Assembly (NCBI GenBank): GCA_023437715.1
Contig: JAEZFK010000082.1
Location: 1-64,000 of the forward strand
Origin: Bacillota bacterium
GTDB taxonomy: Bacteria > Bacillota > Clostridia > Lachnospirales > Lachnospiraceae
DNA: 64,000 nt
Direction: 5' to 3'
Shown here: one piece after another, positions 15,576 to 24,331 of the stretch
Layout: the number at the start of each line of letters is the position of its first letter
How positions within the stretch are numbered: position 1 is the first letter of the stretch
Made by a program: the position numbers and the translations under genes
The notes under the pieces: generated by a model
The model's database searches: none
Seen by the model: only the letters and a program-made list of their open reading frames with translations
What the model was told of the DNA's origin: nothing

Positions 15576-17204
15576 CTAACGAAGTTTGAAACGGTCCCGG
15601 CGCCGCCCTTTCCGGCGGGAGGTATAGCTGCTGCGCTTCTGCTCCAGCACGGCGTTGAATTCGTCTGCCGAAATGCCGGAATCCCTAAGGCGCTTCATGC
15701 GCTCTTCCTTACGGATGAGGGAGAATTCATCCTCCCTGTGCTTCCGGTAGATGAGGTAAGCGGCCAGGGCCCCGATCAGGACCAGAGCTCCCACGCTTCC
15801 CAGGATGAGCCAGGCGGCCAGAGGAATTTCAAAGGGCCTTAAGGCCCTTTCCCTGTAATCGTCGGCTGCCGGAGCGGTGTTATCGGCAGAGGCCTCCAGG
15901 GAATCCGGAGATTCCGAAAGCTCCGGGGAATCCGGACCGGAATTTGAAGAAGCCTCAGATGGATTATTGGTACCTGGGTTCTGCGACGAATCCCCAGGAG
16001 TATTTTCGTTGGAATTCTGGGGTGAATCCCCGGATACATTGGAAGCAGGATCCGGGGAGGTTTTGGAACTTAACTGGCTGTTCACTTTCAGAAATGTGCT
16101 GCCCACCACCCGGTCATTGTAACGGTAGTTGATCTTTGCAATGGCTCCCGGCGGGTCTCCGGAGGAGATGTCGTAGCTCAGCTCCGCGGAAGCGTCGGAA
16201 AAGTCTGCGGTTTTCGGCAGGATGATCCGGCTGTCAGGGTCCAGGATCAGGGCTTCGGGCTTGTCTATGGAAAGGCCGCTGAAGCTTAAATCGCTGGTAA
16301 TGGAGCTGTAGGTTTTTTCATAATCCGCAGCTTTTAAGGAAACAAAGTTTTCAAAACCAAAATTCAGAAGATTTTTCGTATCGGACCAGTACTGAGGGGT
16401 GGAGCCCTTCAGGATGATTGTAATGAGCTTCAGCCCGTTTTTTTCCGCGCAGGTAATAAGGGTATTGCCTGCCAGAGTGGTATATCCTGTTTTACCGCCT
16501 ATAATTCCCGGATAATAGTAGGGAGAGCTTTTGCGCATCATCTTGTGCCCCGGATAGATGGTAAGCCCGTCCTGATTGGTGGAGTTTGCCGGAAGCTTAT
16601 AATAGGTAGTGGAGTCGATTTCCTGGAATGTGGGGTTGCTGAATGCTGCTCTTGCAATGAGGGCCATGTCATAGGGAGAGGTATAGTGCTCCGGGTTATT
16701 TAAGCCGCTGGGATTGGCGAAATGGGTATTGGTGCACCCAAGCTCCCTCGCCCGGGCGTTCATCATATCCGCAAAGGCCTCGGTGGTTCCGGCCACATGC
16801 TCTGCCAGGGCATTAGCCGATTCATTGGCCGATTTGAGCAGAAGAGCATAGAGGCAGTCCCTGACGGACATGGTATCCCCTTCATTGATGCCTGCGTTGC
16901 TGCTTCCTGATTCCACGTTGTACACGGCGTTATGGGAAAATGTCACAGTTTCGTCTAAATTGCAGTTTTCAATGACCAGCAGGGCGGTCATAACCTTGGT
17001 AATGCTGGCCGGGAAATATTCGTTGTGTATGTTCTGGCCCCAGAGAACGGTTCCCGTATCCGCATCCATGAGAATAGCCCCCTCTGCCTGGACTGACACA
17101 TCCGACGGCCATTGGGCAGCCGCCAGGGCAGTTCCTGCAAAGGAGGTTACAGACAGATATAAACATAAAAAAAATATAGTTAGCCTTTTTGTAAATCGAA
17201 TCAT
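15576..17204 (-). CDS. dacF: Serine-type D-Ala-D-Ala carboxypeptidase (peptidase S11)
   Basis: A 542-residue low-molecular-weight penicillin-binding protein that trims the terminal D-Ala from peptidoglycan stem peptides. A signal peptide ends near Ala28-Ala30. The three active-site motifs are SITK (67-70), SAN (125-127) and KTG (in IGGKTGYTT). A PBP5-like C-terminal beta domain leads to a Pro/Ser/Asn-rich linker (about 390-450). A membrane anchor (AAWLILGSVGALVLIGALAA) and a basic cytoplasmic tail (RRKGRRRDRFKLR) end the protein. The extended linker and C-terminal transmembrane helix replace the usual amphipathic anchor. Start chosen at 17204 after GGAGGG. It is probably co-transcribed with the downstream two-component genes. 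Confidence 0.9.
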   Translation of the reverse strand: MIRFTKRLTIFFLCLYLSVTSFAGTALAAAQWPSDVSVQAEGAILMDADTGTVLWGQNIHNEYFPASITKVMTALLVIENCNLDETVTFSHNAVYNVESGSSNAGINEGDTMSVRDCLYALLLKSANESANALAEHVAGTTEAFADMMNARARELGCTNTHFANPSGLNNPEHYTSPYDMALIARAAFSNPTFQEIDSTTYYKLPANSTNQDGLTIYPGHKMMRKSSPYYYPGIIGGKTGYTTLAGNTLITCAEKNGLKLITIILKGSTPQYWSDTKNLLNFGFENFVSLKAADYEKTYSSITSDLSFSGLSIDKPEALILDPDSRIILPKTADFSDASAELSYDISSGDPPGAIAKINYRYNDRVVGSTFLKVNSQLSSKTSPDPASNVSGDSPQNSNENTPGDSSQNPGTNNPSEASSNSGPDSPELSESPDSLEASADNTAPAADDYRERALRPFEIPLAAWLILGSVGALVLIGALAAYLIYRKHREDEFSLIRKEERMKRLRDSGISADEFNAVLEQKRSSYTSRRKGRRRDRFKLR

Positions 17205-17239
17205 ATTGAGCCATCCCTCCAAAGGATTATTCAATTTAC

Positions 17240-17268
17240 AGTATAGGTTATTTAGTGGGACAAGTAAA
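17240..17268 (-). promoter_or_regulatory. Sigma-A promoter of dacF and the KdpDE-like genes
   Basis: On the minus strand TTTACT (17263-17268) and TATACT (17240-17245) are separated by 17 bp, 35 bp upstream of the dacF start. Confidence 0.6.
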
Positions 17269-17288
17269 GTTATTTTGGAGAATAGTTA

Positions 17289-18446
17289 TTAAACCACCCG
17301 GATCATGGGAAGATCATTATTAATTCCTTTTGACATCAGGATCTGGTGCAGATCAATGACCCCGTTATGAAAGGTAGCGGCGCAGGCGCAGAGATAGAGC
17401 TCCCACATGCGGGTGAATTCTGTTCCCCGTTTCCGCTCAATTTCTTCCCTGTTCTTGTTGAAGTTTTCTCTCCAGCAGAGAAGGGTGCGGTTGTAATGCC
17501 TTCTAAGGCTTTCCACGTCAAGGGTGTAAAAATTATAATCCGGCAGCAGGTTTATGATTTCTCGAAGTGAGGGTATGGTTCCACCCGGGAAAATATATTT
17601 CTTGACCCAGGCGTCTCCCGGATGCTCTTTCATGGCGCTTATATAATGAAGCAGGAACAGCCCGCCCGGCTTTAAAACGGAATTGATACATTTTAAGAAT
17701 TCCTCGTAATTTCCCCTGCCCACATGCTCCAGCATACCTACACTGACGGCCCGGTCAAAGGTTTCTCCTGCTTTTGGAAGGTCTCTGTAATCCATGAGGC
17801 GGACCGAAAGGGACCCTTCCAGGTGCTCCTCCTTAATCCTCTCTTCAAACAGCTTGCACTGTTCCTGGCTTAAGGTGATTCCCATGCCCTTGATGTGGTA
17901 CTTTTTGGCCGCTTCAATCAGCAGAAAGCCCCAGCCGCAGCCGATGTCAATCAAACGCATTCCTTCCTTTAAATGTAATTTCTCTAAAATATGTTCTACC
18001 TTGTTTTTCTGTGCGTCATAAAGGGTATCCGTATCCTTTTTAAAATAGGCGCAGGAATAGCTGAGGGATTTGTCCAGCCAGAGCTCATAAAAATCATTTC
18101 CCAGATCGTAATGAGCCTGCACTTCCTTCTTCTGGTTGGCTTTATTCCTGGAAGTCATGATTAATTTTTTTAACTTAACCTTATCCGTGGTAAATTTGCC
18201 CATCTGGCCTAAAAAACGGTCAAGGACAAAGTATAAATCCTTATCGACTTCAATATCGCCACGCATATAAGCTTCTCCCAAAGCCAGGGAGGTGCTTGTC
18301 AAAAACTCCTGGGCAGGCGGCATTTTATTGACTGTCACCGTAAATTCCGGTTCCCCGTCTCCGATTCTTTTTTCTTCCCCATCTTGAATTACTGCAAAAT
18401 TAACAGGGATAATGTTTTCCAAGTAGCTTACCAATAAGTTCTTCAT
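17289..18446 (-). CDS. cfa: Cyclopropane-fatty-acyl-phospholipid synthase
   Basis: A 385-residue SAM-dependent enzyme that adds a methylene bridge to double bonds of membrane phospholipid acyl chains. The SAM motif LIDIGCGWG is near residue 150. Other family hallmarks are QAHYDLGNDFYELWLD, SYSCAYF, GITLSQEQ, SVGMLEHVG and YIFPGGTIPS. Start at 18446, seven bases after AAGGAG; a longer reading to 18506 is less likely. It has its own promoter and an upstream terminator, so it is monocistronic. Cyclopropane rings usually protect membranes against acid and other stresses. Confidence 0.93.
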   Translation of the reverse strand: MKNLLVSYLENIIPVNFAVIQDGEEKRIGDGEPEFTVTVNKMPPAQEFLTSTSLALGEAYMRGDIEVDKDLYFVLDRFLGQMGKFTTDKVKLKKLIMTSRNKANQKKEVQAHYDLGNDFYELWLDKSLSYSCAYFKKDTDTLYDAQKNKVEHILEKLHLKEGMRLIDIGCGWGFLLIEAAKKYHIKGMGITLSQEQCKLFEERIKEEHLEGSLSVRLMDYRDLPKAGETFDRAVSVGMLEHVGRGNYEEFLKCINSVLKPGGLFLLHYISAMKEHPGDAWVKKYIFPGGTIPSLREIINLLPDYNFYTLDVESLRRHYNRTLLCWRENFNKNREEIERKRGTEFTRMWELYLCACAATFHNGVIDLHQILMSKGINNDLPMIRVV

Positions 18447-18504
18447 TTGGATCTCCTTTCCATCAAATGTTTCAATAATATAGGTATCAACATATTTCCC
18501 ACCC

Positions 18505-18534
18505 ATTATACCTCTTTTTTTCCAGCATTTTCAA
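18505..18534 (-). promoter_or_regulatory. Sigma-A promoter of cfa
   Basis: On the minus strand TTGAAA (18529-18534), an 18-bp spacer and a perfect TATAAT (18505-18510), 58 bp upstream of the cfa start codon. Confidence 0.7.
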
Positions 18535-18576
18535 ATATTTTTAAATTCAAAGTAATTATTTTTCCGGAAAGCTTCA

Positions 18577-18606
18577 AAAAGGACCCCTTTTTAAAGGCGT
18601 CCTTTT
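18577..18606 (-). terminator. Terminator of the UPF0126-DUF1461 operon
   Basis: A perfect stem of AAAAGGAC (18577-18584) with GTCCTTTT (18599-18606) encloses CCTTT/AAAGG. It lies 42 bp beyond the stop of the DUF1461 gene on the minus strand, before the cfa promoter. Confidence 0.8.
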
Positions 18607-18647
18607 ATGTCTTATATGCTATTTTAAATACCGGCTGCTGCCCGGGG

Positions 18648-19340
18648 TTATTTGGCTTTCCTGTACCTGCGTATGAAGAAAAGACAGACAGCAAAGATAA
18701 TGAGAACGCTTAAAAAGTAAATGGAACCGATGAGAAACACCGTATCCCGGAAAAAGCCTTCCGGCACAATGTTTATCAGCATGTCTGTGGCCGGGTTTAA
18801 AATCCATAAGTCATTTTTAAAAAATATGTGATGAAAGAGGATGAAGTATCTGGTAAAATCCGTTGAAATAATTGCGGCCACGGCAAGGGAGGCGGCGAAG
18901 AAGATTCCCGTTCCCGCGCATAGGGCCCTGGGAAATGTTCTTTTAAAATCGGTTTTCAGCAGAGCCAGTAAGACAAGGCACAGGGCCATGACTGCAAGGC
19001 AGCCTCTGCGCAGGGCAAGGGCCCCCAGAAACAGGCCCCGGACATCCTCCATATGGGCGATTTCACGGGCGTTAAAAAATTCACGATGTACGCCCCCCAT
19101 GGTGGTCTCCACATGAAGATCCTCCCTGTTTCCCCGTAAGTAGGCCATCATCTGGTCCGTGACGTCCAGCAGGTCATCCATGGTCATGGAGACGGCTTCC
19201 GTCACCTGGTATTTGGAGTATTCCTTTTCAAAGTATCCGGGGACCCAGTAAACGGCGGCCTCCACGGAGGTAAATAAAAGCACGGTCATCAGGCACAGGG
19301 CAAAAATGATTCCGACAGCATACTGCAGTTTCCGTTTCAT
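18648..19340 (-). CDS. DUF1461 (TIGR01906) integral membrane protein
   Basis: A 230-residue membrane protein with a hydrophobic N-terminal segment (VGIIFALCLMTVLLF). A soluble, probably extracytoplasmic region of about 80 residues (VPGYFEKEYSKYQ through MEDVRGLF) and three further transmembrane segments follow. The pattern is that of the TIGR01906 family, whose function is unknown. It starts after AAGGAGA, and its start overlaps the stop of the upstream UPF0126 gene by 4 bp, so the two are translationally coupled. Confidence 0.8.
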   Translation of the reverse strand: MKRKLQYAVGIIFALCLMTVLLFTSVEAAVYWVPGYFEKEYSKYQVTEAVSMTMDDLLDVTDQMMAYLRGNREDLHVETTMGGVHREFFNAREIAHMEDVRGLFLGALALRRGCLAVMALCLVLLALLKTDFKRTFPRALCAGTGIFFAASLAVAAIISTDFTRYFILFHHIFFKNDLWILNPATDMLINIVPEGFFRDTVFLIGSIYFLSVLIIFAVCLFFIRRYRKAK

Positions 19341-20011
19341 GAGTTTTCTCCTTGATTTGGTTTATTTTTTGTTGCGGTGGGTAAGTCCCAGCAGAACCTG
19401 GTTGCCAGAAGGCGGATAAGAATTACGGAGCAGGCTCCTGCTGCCATGGCCAGGTTTCCGTTGATGCGGTTTAAGAGTCCGGCATAGAGCACGGCCCCGG
19501 CAATGGAGGCACAGGCGTAAATGTGCTTTCTGAGGACGTAAGGGGTTTGTCCGGCCATAATGTCCCGAAGGATGCCGCCGCCCACGCCGGTGATGACGCC
19601 CAGGAAGATGATGAGGAAATGGTATTCCCCGTATCCGGACATTACCGCCGTATCAATTCCTACCACAGTAAAGGCTCCAAGGCCTACGGCATCAAAGATG
19701 TTCATAACCTTTTCGTAGGCTTCGATGGAGCGGCTGTCCAGTATTTTCTGGTTCATCCTCACCACGATGAACAAAAGCATGACGGTTATAAAGGCCAGCA
19801 GGACATAGACCGGGTCTTTAAAGAGGGCGGGAGGCAGGTTCCCGATGATGATATCTCTTAACATTCCGCCGCCTACGGCGGTGGTGACGCCTAAAACAAT
19901 GACTCCCAGCAGGTCAAGGCGCTTTTTAATGGCTACCATGGCCCCGGAAGAGGCAAAGGCTATGGTGCCGATGGCTTCAACAAAGAAGAAAAAGGAAAAT
20001 TCAAAGTTCAT
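19337..20011 (-). CDS. UPF0126 / TRIC-type cation channel family membrane protein
   Basis: A 224-residue protein made of two homologous three-helix repeats plus a seventh helix. Repeated glycine motifs (TTAVGGGMLRDIIIG and TGVGGGILRDIMAG) are the hallmark of UPF0126, structurally related to trimeric intracellular cation channels. It therefore probably forms a trimeric channel; reported or proposed substrates differ between members. The start follows GGAGG at good spacing. It is first in a two-gene operon with the DUF1461 gene. Confidence 0.85.
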   Translation of the reverse strand: MNFEFSFFFFVEAIGTIAFASSGAMVAIKKRLDLLGVIVLGVTTAVGGGMLRDIIIGNLPPALFKDPVYVLLAFITVMLLFIVVRMNQKILDSRSIEAYEKVMNIFDAVGLGAFTVVGIDTAVMSGYGEYHFLIIFLGVITGVGGGILRDIMAGQTPYVLRKHIYACASIAGAVLYAGLLNRINGNLAMAAGACSVILIRLLATRFCWDLPTATKNKPNQGENS

Positions 20012-20083
20012 GATGACCTCCGGTGGAGCCCCTTAAGGGAAGTTAGCTGCCGTTCATGGAAGATAGAGAACGGAAACAAAGAA

Positions 20084-20112
20084 AGTATAAGTTTTGGGCG
20101 GGTTTTTGTCAA
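20084..20112 (-). promoter_or_regulatory. Sigma-A promoter of the UPF0126-DUF1461 operon
   Basis: On the minus strand a consensus TTGACA (20107-20112), a 17-bp spacer and TATACT (20084-20089), 72 bp upstream of the start codon. Confidence 0.75.
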
Positions 20113-20165
20113 TATGCCGAAAGGGGATAAAAGCATTCAGATACGTGGCAATAGAAAAAATTTAC

Positions 20166-20194
20166 TTGCATTTTTTCGTGAAATTTTATATTAT
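20166..20194 (+). promoter_or_regulatory. Sigma-A promoter of the citrate synthase gene
   Basis: TTGCAT (20166-20171), a 17-bp spacer and TATTAT (20189-20194). The leader is roughly 105 nt long with no clear structure. Confidence 0.6.
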
Positions 20195-20304
20195 ATGAAA
20201 AAGTTCTAAAGTGAACCATTGGATAATTTTACAATGGATGAAAGGAGATGACGCCGGGGAGAAGCAGGGAACTTGACAATCTGATTTCAGAAAGAGGTGT
20301 TTAC

Positions 20305-21663
20305 ATGATCAACAGAAATGAATTTATGAAAAATGTAGAAGAGTGGTCCAATGTTTGTTTAAATGACGAAAGAATTGACCTGGAAGCCTACGAAAGATTT
20401 GATGTGAAGAGGGGACTCCGGGACAAAAACGGCAGCGGTGTTGTAGCAGGTTTAACCAAGGTGTCAAAAATCATATCAAACAAAATCGTGGACGGAGAAA
20501 AGGTTCCGTGCGAAGGACAGCTGTTTTACCGGGGTTATAACATTTATGACCTGGTAAACGGGGTGGTCCATGAGGGACGCTACGGGTTTGAGGAAATCGC
20601 CTATCTCCTCCTTTTCGGGGATCTTCCCGACAAGAGCCAGCTGGACCGCTTTACCCAGACTCTGGGCTACAGCCGGACGCTGCCTACAAATTTTGTAAGG
20701 GATGTGGTCATGAAGGCCCCCAGTCAGGATATGATGTCCTGTCTTGCCCGGAGTATCTTAACACTGGCTTCTTATGATGAGAAAGCCAGTGATATATCGG
20801 TTCCCAATGTTCTGCGCCAGTGCCTGATGCTCATCAGCGTCATGCCCATGCTGGCCGTCTACGGATATCACGCCTTTAACCACTATGAGCGGGGCGGAAG
20901 CATGTACATCCACAGACCTGACGAGAAGCTGTCTACGGCAGAAAATATTTTAAGGCTTTTAAGGCCGGATATGAAGTATTCCGAAGTGGAAGCCCATGTC
21001 CTGGACCTGGCGCTGATTCTCCATATGGAGCATGGAGGAGGTAATAACTCCACCTTTACCACCCATGTTGTCACTTCCTCCGGCACGGATACCTACAGCG
21101 TAGTGGCGGCGGCTCTGGCTTCCTTAAAGGGTCCCAAGCACGGCGGAGCGAACATAAAGGTCGTGGAAATGATGGATGATTTAAGAAAAGAGGTCAGGGA
21201 CTGGAACGATGAGGAAGAAGTGGAGACGTATTTGAGAAAGCTTCTTCATAAAGAAGCCTTTGACCGGAAAGGCCTGATTTATGGCATGGGACATGCGGTT
21301 TATTCCAAGTCCGATCCACGTGCGGAGATATTTAAGGGTTTTGTGAAGCAGCTTTCCGAGGAGAAGGGGAGAATGGAGGATTTTAACCTCTATTCCATGA
21401 TCGAGAGACTGGCTCCCCAGGTAATTGCCGATGAGAGGAAAATCTATAAAGGCGTAAGCGCCAATGTGGATTTTTACAGCGGGTTTGTATACAGCATGCT
21501 GGACATTCCCAATGAGCTGTTCACCCCCATGTTTGCCATTGCAAGAATCGTAGGCTGGAGCGCCCACCGCATCGAAGAGCTGATTAATATGGATAAGATC
21601 ATCCGTCCGGCTTATGTGAGCGTGATGGAAGAGGAAGAATATAAAGCGATGGAGCTGAGATAA
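20305..21663 (+). CDS. gltA: Citrate synthase
   Basis: A 452-residue enzyme condensing acetyl-CoA with oxaloacetate (2-methylcitrate synthases share the fold). Catalytic regions are intact: HMEHGGGNNST with the substrate-binding His, GMGHAVYSKSDPRA with the catalytic His, and the Asp in ANVDFYSG. The protein is longer than most (about 370-430) because of an N-terminal helical extension (MINRNEFMKNVEEWSN). Start chosen at 20305 after AGAGGTG; the longer reading from 20248 covers untranslated leader. It is monocistronic, with its own promoter and terminator, and no aconitase or isocitrate dehydrogenase is adjacent. A role in glutamate precursor supply is the usual one in such anaerobes. Confidence 0.9.
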   Translation: MINRNEFMKNVEEWSNVCLNDERIDLEAYERFDVKRGLRDKNGSGVVAGLTKVSKIISNKIVDGEKVPCEGQLFYRGYNIYDLVNGVVHEGRYGFEEIAYLLLFGDLPDKSQLDRFTQTLGYSRTLPTNFVRDVVMKAPSQDMMSCLARSILTLASYDEKASDISVPNVLRQCLMLISVMPMLAVYGYHAFNHYERGGSMYIHRPDEKLSTAENILRLLRPDMKYSEVEAHVLDLALILHMEHGGGNNSTFTTHVVTSSGTDTYSVVAAALASLKGPKHGGANIKVVEMMDDLRKEVRDWNDEEEVETYLRKLLHKEAFDRKGLIYGMGHAVYSKSDPRAEIFKGFVKQLSEEKGRMEDFNLYSMIERLAPQVIADERKIYKGVSANVDFYSGFVYSMLDIPNELFTPMFAIARIVGWSAHRIEELINMDKIIRPAYVSVMEEEEYKAMELR

Positions 21664-21693
21664 TATAATTCTATAATTACTTATACTAGGGAT

Positions 21694-21718
21694 GCAGGTT
21701 CTTTGGAGCCTGCTTTTC
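21694..21718 (+). terminator. Terminator of the citrate synthase gene
   Basis: GCAGGTTC (21694-21701) pairs with GAGCCTGC (21706-21713) through one G-U pair, followed by TTTT. Confidence 0.8.
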
Positions 21719-21720
21719 TG

Positions 21721-21752
21721 TTTAAGCTCTGTTTACATTGGTCTGATAAGAT
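21721..21752 (+). promoter_or_regulatory. Promoter of the two-component genes with 11-bp-phased TTTAMN repeats
   Basis: TTTAAG (21721-21726) and TTTACA (21732-21737) are 11 bp apart. Nine bases (TTGGTCTGA) then separate the last repeat from a TAAGAT -10 box (21747-21752). The same geometry occurs before the ABC exporter at 23463-23505, so autoregulation by the adjacent response regulator is inferred. Confidence 0.55.
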
Positions 21753-21772
21753 GAATTCTGAGGTGAAGAATC

Positions 21773-22432
21773 ATGTCAAAAATCTTAATCGCGGACGATG
21801 ATCCCTACATCAGGGAGCTGGTGCGCAAAATACTGCAAAACGGCGGATTTGACACAGCCGAAGCCGCTGACGGACGGGAAGCGCTGGCAAAAATTGACGG
21901 ATGCGACTGCGCCGTGGTGGACATTATGATGCCCAAAATGGACGGCTTTGAGTTTGTGGAAAGGCTTCGTAAATATTATGAGAACTTACCTGTGCTGCTT
22001 CTGACCGCAAAATCAGGGCTGCCGGATAAGGTCAGAGGCTTCTCCCTGGGTGCGGATGATTATCTGACAAAGCCCTTTGAAGGGGATGAACTGTTAATGC
22101 GCATCAAGGCATTGCTGCGGCGTTACAGGATTGAATCGTCACAGGTCATTGTAATCGGTAAGCTTACCATTGACCGCAACGGATTCAGCGTGAACGGCGA
22201 GACCATCCCCATGAAAGAGTTTGAGCTGCTGTTCAAGCTTGCAGGCTTTCCCGGAAGAACCTTTTCCAGGGACAATTTAATTGAGGATGTGTGGGGGTAC
22301 GACTTTGACGGCAACGAGAGGACCCTTGACGTCCATATCGGCCGCCTTCGGGAAAGATTCCCCGAAGAAAAATACGGCTTTAAAATTACCACCCTGCGGG
22401 GATTGGGCTACAAGCTGGAGGTGACGGCATGA
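21773..22432 (+). CDS. OmpR-family response regulator
   Basis: A 219-residue regulator. The receiver domain (residues 1-115) has acidic pocket ADDDPY, phospho-acceptor Asp in CAVVDIMMPKMDG, Thr in LLLTAKSG and Lys in LTKPFEG. The C-terminal winged helix contains RTLDVHIGRLRERF and TLRGLGYKLE. It starts after GAGGTGAAG and overlaps the kinase gene by 4 bp. An ABC exporter follows immediately, and both promoters carry the same phased repeats, so the exporter and the regulator itself are its likely targets. Confidence 0.92.
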   Translation: MSKILIADDDPYIRELVRKILQNGGFDTAEAADGREALAKIDGCDCAVVDIMMPKMDGFEFVERLRKYYENLPVLLLTAKSGLPDKVRGFSLGADDYLTKPFEGDELLMRIKALLRRYRIESSQVIVIGKLTIDRNGFSVNGETIPMKEFELLFKLAGFPGRTFSRDNLIEDVWGYDFDGNERTLDVHIGRLRERFPEEKYGFKITTLRGLGYKLEVTA

Positions 22433-23478
22433 ACGAAGAGAACAGGAATCCGGACCACCAGCCGTCAAAAATCAGAGCAGCTCTGGGCATTGCCCTGTTT
22501 TTTTCCGTATTTGCCGTGTTTATGGCTCTCTTCTATCAGGTTGTCAGGTATTGGGAATTTTCGGAATTTGGGACAGTTATGGCATCCGGCATGGGCGGAC
22601 TTGTTCTGTTCTGCCTTTTTGCCGCCCTCTTTGGCTATATCCGGGTAAAACGCTTTAAGCATTCCCACAGCAGCTATGCCCTGGATACCATCCGAAATGC
22701 CCTTGAAGAAATCGCAGGGGGAAACTTCGACGTGATTTTAACGGCAAATGAAAGAGACCCTTTTCATGAACTGGTCCAGGCTTTCAATGAGATGGCTCAA
22801 AACCTGGGTTCCTTAGAAACCATGCGTCAGGATTTTATCTCCAATGTCAGCCATGAAATCCAGTCTCCCCTCACGTCTATCAAAGGCTTTGCCGCTCTCC
22901 TGAAAAGCGGTAACATTACCGATGAGGAACGCAGGCATTATGCGGAAATCATTGAATCAGAAAGCCGCCGGATGTCCGCCATGAGCGAAAATCTTTTGAA
23001 GCTTTCCGCCTTAGACAGCGGAAACCATCCCTTAAACCTGACGGAATTCCGCCTGGACAGGCAGCTGCAAAGCGTTGCCCTGGCCTTAGAGCCCCAGTGG
23101 TCGGCAAAAAATATTGCCATCGACATCCAAGTGGAAAAAGCGTCCATCACCGCCGATGGGGACTTACTTGCACAGGTGTGGATGAATCTTTTGGGGAACG
23201 CAATCAAATTTACGCCTGAGGGCGGGATTGTTTCCATTGTGCTAAAGGACAATACCGTCACCATTGAGGACACCGGCATGGGTATTTCCGAAAGGGACCT
23301 TGTCCATATTTTTGAGCGGTTCTACAAGGCGGACAAATCCAGAGACAGGGCCCTGGGCGGCAACGGCCTGGGACTTGCCATTGCAAAGAAAATCCTGGAT
23401 CTCCACGGCTTTTCCATTGCCGCAGAAAGCGAAATTCAAAAGGGAACCCGGTTTACCGTCCGTTTACATTGCATTTAA
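22429..23478 (+). CDS. Sensor histidine kinase (HAMP-HisKA-HATPase)
   Basis: A 349-residue membrane kinase. Two transmembrane segments (about residues 20-41 and 52-70) enclose only a very short outer loop, so the stimulus is probably sensed within the membrane or through a partner. A HAMP domain follows, then the H-box SNVSHEIQSPLTSIKG and the ATPase domain (LLGNAIKFTPEGG, EDTGMGIS, NGLGLAIAKK). Short-loop kinases are typically placed beside ABC exporters and respond to membrane-active drugs or lipids. Here the exporter starts 52 bp downstream. Confidence 0.9.
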   Translation: MNEENRNPDHQPSKIRAALGIALFFSVFAVFMALFYQVVRYWEFSEFGTVMASGMGGLVLFCLFAALFGYIRVKRFKHSHSSYALDTIRNALEEIAGGNFDVILTANERDPFHELVQAFNEMAQNLGSLETMRQDFISNVSHEIQSPLTSIKGFAALLKSGNITDEERRHYAEIIESESRRMSAMSENLLKLSALDSGNHPLNLTEFRLDRQLQSVALALEPQWSAKNIAIDIQVEKASITADGDLLAQVWMNLLGNAIKFTPEGGIVSIVLKDNTVTIEDTGMGISERDLVHIFERFYKADKSRDRALGGNGLGLAIAKKILDLHGFSIAAESEIQKGTRFTVRLHCI

Positions 23479-23505
23479 CCTCCGTTTAATTTGGAATCCT
23501 ATAAT
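23463..23505 (+). promoter_or_regulatory. Response-regulator-controlled promoter of the ABC exporter
   Basis: Three repeats with an exact 11-bp period, TTTACA (23463-23468), TTTAAC (23474-23479) and TTTAAT (23485-23490), precede TATAAT (23500-23505) by nine bases (TTGGAATCC). There is no good -35 box, as expected for an activator-dependent promoter. The first repeats overlap the end of the kinase gene. Confidence 0.65.
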
Positions 23506-23530
23506 TCCAGAGGAAACGGAGGTTATTTTT

Positions 23531-24331
23531 ATGAATGAATCTATATTAGAGGTGAAAAACCTCACAAAGCAGTACGCAAAGGCTCCAAAGCCTGCGGTTG
23601 ACGGCATCAGCTTTCACGTAAACGAAGGAGAATTTTTCGCTTTCCTGGGCCCCAACGGCGCAGGCAAAACCACTACAATTTCCATTCTCACAACCACCCT
23701 GGGAAAAACATCGGGAGATGTGAAAATTGCAGGATATGATATTGAAAAGCAGGCCAGGGAGGTCCGGGAGCGGATCGGGATTATTTTCCAGAAGCCAAGC
23801 ATTGACGTAAACTTGACGGCAGAGGAGAATATCCGCTTTCATGCCTGCCTCTACGGCGTCTATTCCTACCGCCCCACCTTCCGGATGATGCCGGCATCCT
23901 ATAAAAAACGCATCAGCGATTTAGCTGAAATTGTGGACATCGGCGACCAGCTGTTTAAACCTGTCAAGAAAATGTCCGGCGGCCAGCAGCGGAAATTTGA
24001 AATCATCCGCAGCCTGATTCACACGCCTAAGGTTCTGTTTCTCGATGAACCCACAACAGGGCTTGATGCGGTGAGCAGACGCGGCGTCTGGGAATATTTA
24101 AACAACGTGCGCCAGGAGAACGGCACTACGATTTTCCTGACCACCCACTATATTGACGAAGCAGAGGGAGCGGATACTGTATGCATTATCAATAACGGAA
24201 AAATCGCCGCCTGCTGCAGTCCGGCCCAGCTGAAAACCACCCTGGCATACGATCCCACTCCCAAGGTCTGCCTGCCCACTTTGGAGGACGCTTATGTGGA
24301 ATATTTAAACAAAACAAAGGAGAACGCATGA
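23531..24331 (+). CDS. ABC exporter ATP-binding protein
   Basis: A 266-residue ATPase. Walker A is GPNGAGKTT (40-48), the Q-loop is FQKPS, the signature is MSGGQQRK, Walker B is VLFLDEPTTGLD and the H-loop is TTHYIDEAE. The sequence is of the DrrA/NatA class that exports drugs, lipids or ions. Start at 23531, eight bases after GGAGGT; the frame extends upstream into the kinase gene but that part is not coding. It overlaps the permease gene by 4 bp. Its promoter carries sites shared with the adjacent two-component genes. Confidence 0.92.
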   Translation: MNESILEVKNLTKQYAKAPKPAVDGISFHVNEGEFFAFLGPNGAGKTTTISILTTTLGKTSGDVKIAGYDIEKQAREVRERIGIIFQKPSIDVNLTAEENIRFHACLYGVYSYRPTFRMMPASYKKRISDLAEIVDIGDQLFKPVKKMSGGQQRKFEIIRSLIHTPKVLFLDEPTTGLDAVSRRGVWEYLNNVRQENGTTIFLTTHYIDEAEGADTVCIINNGKIAACCSPAQLKTTLAYDPTPKVCLPTLEDAYVEYLNKTKENA

